Shown here piece by piece: positions 60,450 through 64,000 of a stretch of 64,000 nucleotides of DNA. The stretch's first letter is position 1. Each line of letters opens with the position of its first letter. The translations under genes and the position numbers were made by a program. Under the pieces are notes generated by a model. The model saw only the letters and a list, made by a program, of their open reading frames with translations. It did not search any database and was not told where the DNA came from. Source of the stretch: Nesterenkonia pannonica (GTDB lineage Bacteria; Actinomycetota; Actinomycetes; Actinomycetales; Micrococcaceae). The stretch spans positions 310,001 through 374,000 of the forward strand of contig NZ_CP080575.1 of NCBI RefSeq assembly GCF_019575955.1, read 5' to 3'.

Positions 60450-61366
60450 ATGAGCACCCCGCAGAATCCCCGCCCGGCGCCGCGCCCTGGCGCGCCCAGC
60501 TGGGGAGTGGGTCGAGTCCAGCCCCGTCCAGCGCCTCGTCATCGGCGTCATCCTCCTCAACGCGGTCGTCCTGGGCCTGGAGACCTCGCCCGATGTGATG
60601 GACGCCGTCGGCCGCTGCTGATCACCGTGGACGTCATCTGCCTGTCCATCTTCGTGATCGAGATCCTGCTGAAGCTCGTCGCCTTCGGCTGGAGGTTCTT
60701 CCGCGACCCCTGGAACGTCTTCGACTTCCTGGTCGTCGGAGCCGCCGTGGTTCCGGCCGGAGACGGATTCGAGGTGCTCCGCACCCTGCGCGTGCTCCGC
60801 GTCCTGCGCCTGATCTCCCAGCTGCCGCAGCTGCGCAAAGTGGTCGGTGCCCTGCTGGCCGCCATCCCGGGATCCTCTCCACCGGCATGCTGCTGGGCAT
60901 CATCTTCTACGTCGCCGCGGTCATGGCCACCACCTTCTTCCGCGAGACGCTCCCCGAATTCTTCGGCAGCTTCTGGGCCTCCCTGTTCAGCCTCTTCCAG
61001 ATCGCCACCCTGAGCTCCTGGGAGACCATCGTCCGGCCCGCCATGGACGAGCACGAATGGGCCTGGGCGTTCTTCATCCCCTTCATCATCCTCGCCGCGT
61101 TCACGGCGCTGAACCTCATCATCGCCGTCATCGTCGACGCCATGAACACCCTGCATGACATGCCCAGCGCCAAGAGCGCCATGGAGACCGTCAGCGTCAA
61201 CGGCGTGGAGGGCGGCGAGCAGTCCGCCGAGGAGCCTGCGGAACGCGGCAGCGCAGACGCTGGGCCGCGGCGCGACAACGAGGTCCTCTACGAGGAGATC
61301 AGGGCCCTGCGAGGCGAAGTCGCCGACCTCAGCGCGCTGCTCTCAGATCAGCGGAACAAGCCCTGA
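60450..61366 (+). CDS. Voltage-gated cation channel, bacterial NaChBac-like ion transport protein
   Basis: The product has about 305 residues, one six-helix domain. The S4 sensor has regularly spaced Arg: EVLRTLRVLRVLRLISQLPQ. The pore is FQIATLSSWETIVRPAMDEH, in the place of the TLESW filter of bacterial sodium channels. S6 is FFIPFIILAAFTALNLIIAV. A C-terminal acidic region and a coiled coil (LYEEIRALRGEVADLSALL) should support tetramer assembly. Frame errors lie near 60500, 60615 and 60875. The filter Glu is replaced by Ser, so ion selectivity is open. Confidence 0.85.
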
Positions 61367-61709
61367 CAGATCGGCCCGGGTGCCCGAGGCGCTGATGCCC
61401 CCGGCGGCGTAGGCCTCCTGCCAGGTGCTCAGGCCTGTGGCGAGCTCCATCCACGTCTGCGGGCTCATCTCCACCACATTCGGGGAGTGCCGCGCGTATG
61501 GGAGGGCCCTCCACGCACTGCGCGACGCCGAAGGGCGGCACTCGGACCTCCACGCTGCTGCCCGGAGCCCGCTCGGCCAGCTCCTCCAGCAGGTACCTGA
61601 CCGCCGTCGCCAGCGTGCGACGGTCCGTCGCGGCGCCCGCCTCCTGGGCCTGAGCCCAGCTGCGTGCCGCCGCAGATCCCTCCGCGGCCGAAATGCGGCG
61701 TCGTGCCAT
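61343..61709 (-). CDS. Sterol carrier family protein
   Basis: The product has about 123 residues, starting MARRRISAAEGSAAARSWAQ. Then come VEVRVPPFGAVQCVEGPPHT and VVEMSPQTWMELATGLSTW, matching the short actinobacterial sterol-carrier/SCP2-like protein found beside purF. The biochemical role is unknown. Frame errors lie near 61525 and 61495. It overlaps the channel gene convergently by 24 bp and lies 2 bp from the asparaginase stop. Confidence 0.75.
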
Positions 61710-61711
61710 CG

Positions 61712-62724
61712 CTACAGCACCGACGTGACGGCCTGGCTCAGCCGCACCGCGCCCACGGTCCGCTGATCAGCGCCGCCGACAATGGGCTTGAGGATCTTCT
61801 TCAGCACCGCAGAGAGCTGATCAAGATCCACCGCACCGACCGAGGCCAGCAGGCTGAGACCCACCAGATAGTTGGCCCGGTGGCTGCCGTCGAGCGTCTT
61901 GACCGCCGCGGCCGTCCCATCCGGAGCCGCGAGGACCAGAACGCCCTCTGCGCCGAGCTTCGAGATCAGCCCCAGCTCCTCCATCACCACCGTGTCCGCC
62001 TCGCGGCGGCCGTGCACCAGCCAGGGGTAGTCGAGCATCGCCTGAGCCACCGTGAACGCGTGCAGCTCCGCCCCGCGGTTGCGCTGCGCCCCGGCGACCT
62101 TCCCGATGCCGCGGGCCAGGCCGGTCAGGCTCATCGCCGGAGCCGGGGCGCCGCACCCGTCCGTGCCCACTGCGACGGGGCGCTCACCGGTGTACTCCTC
62201 GATGACCTCCATGACCGACAGCTGCAGCGGGTGGTCCGGGTCCAGGTAGGTGGCCAGGCGCGAGCCCTGCGTGCGCGCCGCAGCGAGGAAAGCCGGCATG
62301 CTTGCCGGAGCAGTTGTAGGCCAGCGGGGTGGCGTCCTTGCCCGCCTCCAGGTGCACCTTCAGATCCAGCGGCGCGGACGGCAGCGCCGGAGGGCACTGC
62401 AGATGCGACTCATCGAGCCCCTCCGCCTGCAGAGTCTGGGCCACCAGGTCCTGATGCTTCCGGGACCCCACATGGGAGCCGCAGGCGATCGCCACCGCCT
62501 CAGGGAGATCAGCGCACCCGCCCGCAGGGACGCGATCGCCTGCAGGGGCTTCAGCGTGGACCGGGGAACATGGTCCGCCCGGGTGCGCCCAAGGACTTGG
62601 CCACACTGCCGTCGGCGCTGACCAGCACCGCCGAACCCAGGTGCCTGGACTCGACCACCCCAGCCCGGGTCACGACGGCCAGCTCTGCGGACTCAGCGAC
62701 GGATGCCGTCTCGACTGTGCTCAT
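61712..62724 (-). CDS. Asparaginase (L-asparaginase II family, PF06089 type)
   Basis: The product has about 335 residues. It starts MSTVETASVAESAELAVVTR. Motifs: MFPRSTLKPLQAIASL, AIACGSHVGSRKHQD, LAYNCSGKHAGF and GTDGCGAPAPAMSLTGLARG, with Ser/Lys residues expected at the active site. It differs from the classical EcAII type. It probably releases ammonia from asparagine in the cytoplasm. Frame errors lie near 62585, 62500 and 62300. It is divergent from purD, with 35 bp between the starts. Confidence 0.88.
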
Positions 62725-62759
62725 AAGCCCTAAGCCTACTGACCGATAGTCTTGGGCCC

Positions 62760-64000
62760 ATGAAGGTTCTGGTGGTGGGCCCTGGCGGCCGAGAGCACGC
62801 ATTGGTCCGGGCCCTGCTGCGCGACCCCGCCGTGGAGACGGTGGAGGCCGCCCCGGCAACGCAGGCATCGCGCGCGACGTCGTCTGTAGGCTGGTGGACG
62901 CCCAGGACGGCGACGCCGTGGCGCAGCTGGCGCTCGACGGCGCGTTCGACCTGGTGGTGATCGGCCCCGAAGCGCCCCTGGCCGCAGGAGTCGCCGACGC
63001 AGTCCGCGCGGCAGGCATCCCCGCCTTCGGGCCCTCACGGGCCGCCGCCCAGCTTGAGGCCTCGAAGGCCTTCGCCAAAGAGATCATGTCCGCGGCAGGC
63101 GTGCCCACCGCTGAGGCGGTGCACGCGGCTAAGCCCGCAGGAGGCCGCAGAGGCTCTGGACCGCTTCGGCGCCCCGCACGTGGTCAGGACGACGGCCTCG
63201 CCGCTAAGCAAAGGCGTGGTGGTCACCGATGACCGCGAGGAGGCGCTGGCGCACGCCCAGGCCTGCTTCGAGGTCGGCGGAACGGTGGTGATCGAGGAGT
63301 TCCTCGACGGCCCCGAGGTCAGCCTCTTCGTCCTCTCCGACGGCGAAAGCCTGGTGCCGCTCACTCCTGCCCAGGACTTCAAGCGCATCTTCGACCACGA
63401 CGAGGGCCCCAACACCGGCGGCATGGGCGCCTACACCCCCTGGACTGGCTGGAGGGCTACACCGAGACCGACTCCTCCGGCACCGTCCGGGACTTCACCC
63501 AGATCGTGATGGATGCCGTGGCGGCTCCCACCGTTCAGGAGATGGCCCGCCGGGGCACCCGTTCGTCGGCGTGCTCTACTGCGGCCTCGCCGTCACCTCG
63601 CGCGGTGTGCGCGTGGTGGAGTTCAACGTCCGCTTCGGCGACCCCGAGACCCAGGCGGTCCTGGAGCGGCTCGAGACCAGGCTCGGCCAGCTGCTGCACG
63701 ACGCCGCAGTCGGCGCCCTGAACGCAGGCCCGGACGGGACTGGTAAGCCCCTGGCCTGGAAGCCCGGCGCCGCCGTCGACGTCGTCCTTGCCGCCGCGAA
63801 CTACCCGGAGACCCCGCAGAAGGGCGACCCCATTGAGGGGCTGGACCGAGCGGAGGCCCTGGAGGGCGTCTCTGTGCTTCATGCGGGCACCGCCGCCGAC
63901 GATGCTGGCCGCACTCTCACCATAAGCGGACGGGTGCTCGCCGTCGTCGGGAACGGCGCCAGCCTCGCCGAAGCGCGCGACCGCGCATACGCCGGAGTCG
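62760..64000 (+). CDS. purD: Phosphoribosylamine-glycine ligase, 3' end outside window
   Basis: The segment has about 413 residues. It starts MKVLVVGPGGREHALVRALL, with the ATP-grasp fold: VIGPEAPLAAGVADAV, SKAFAKEIMSAAGVPTAEAV, VVVTDDREEALAHAQACFEV, EGPNTGGMGAYTP and VEFNVRFGDPETQAVL. It joins glycine to phosphoribosylamine. Corrupted GCCGGC sites: 63128 and 63203 (GCTAAGC, expected HAAGPQEAAE and GLAAGKGVVV) and 63922 (ATAAGC, expected TAGGRVLAVV). Other base errors lie near 62853, 63188, 63440 and 63560. Confidence 0.92.

Noticed and set aside
371-64000. Calling the many frameshifted genes pseudogenes
   Set aside because: Essential genes (purM, purF, purD, clpB, pyc) show the same error density as accessory ones, which points to read errors rather than decay.
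1-64000. CRISPR arrays, tRNA and rRNA genes
   Set aside because: No regularly spaced repeats, cloverleaf-like clusters or conserved rRNA stretches were seen on reading; short tRNAs could still be missed without a covariance search.

Overview
The window is about 66% G+C and reads as a chromosomal segment of a high-GC Gram-positive actinobacterium, most likely order Micrococcales (Micrococcaceae, Nesterenkonia/Arthrobacter-like). Supporting traits are a DUF3073 gene near purM/purF, a purD - asparaginase - sterol-carrier-family - purF - purM neighbourhood, a HAIR element in front of clpB, UbiA/CrtI-type carotenoid genes and an OpuC-type osmolyte importer. The genus is inference. No rRNA, tRNA or CRISPR array was seen.

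Sequence quality shapes everything else. Most long genes are broken by one-base deletions in G/C runs, yet each keeps full-length homology when the frames are joined, so I treat them as intact genes read with errors. A second error type is site-specific. Where a conserved protein requires GCCGGC, the text repeatedly shows GCTTAAGC, GCTAAGC, GCCAAGC, GTAAGC, GCAAGC, GCTTAC or GTAGGC. About 30 such sites can be decoded from protein conservation. The simplest reading is a modified base in GCCGGC that misled a single-molecule basecaller; I consider this the most unusual signal in the window.

Layout. 1-5.5 kb: aldehyde dehydrogenase end, ABC1-family kinase, PadR regulator, dehalogenase, alkylhydroperoxidase-like enzyme, small membrane protein, PhzF-like isomerase. 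5.5-11.4 kb: membrane protein, zinc alcohol dehydrogenase, then a sodium:solute symporter, an RpiR regulator and an amidohydrolase that look like one catabolic locus under a shared TGCAA-N6-TTGCA operator. 11.5-19.8 kb: SnoaL-like protein, secreted esterase, Lrp regulator and aminotransferase, YitT, WYL regulator, hydrolase, HTH/DUF2975 pair, phosphatidylcholine synthase, nudC. 19.9-25.1 kb: a large sortase-anchored surface protein, then a carotenoid prenyltransferase and CrtI-type desaturase. 25.2-32 kb: D-threonine aldolase-like enzyme, pyruvate carboxylase, MFS/MerR pair. 32.2-35.1 kb: two class A beta-lactamase-family genes on either side of a LysR regulator. 35.2-42 kb: MmpS-like lipoprotein, YdcF/SanA protein, DUF2235 hydrolase, VIT-family transporter, heliorhodopsin and an ABC exporter.

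42.2-46.4 kb is an accessory island: lower G+C, orphan genes, a DUF3644 two-gene module, a TnsA-like remnant, and TTAAG-x-GG-x-ACCT repeats near both edges. 46.4 kb to the end is core chromosome: HAIR-controlled clpB, a septum-formation-like protein, DUF3073, Sir2, an MFS exporter with its TetR regulator and operator, the opuC operon, purM, purF, a bacterial voltage-gated cation channel, a sterol carrier family protein, asparaginase and the start of purD.
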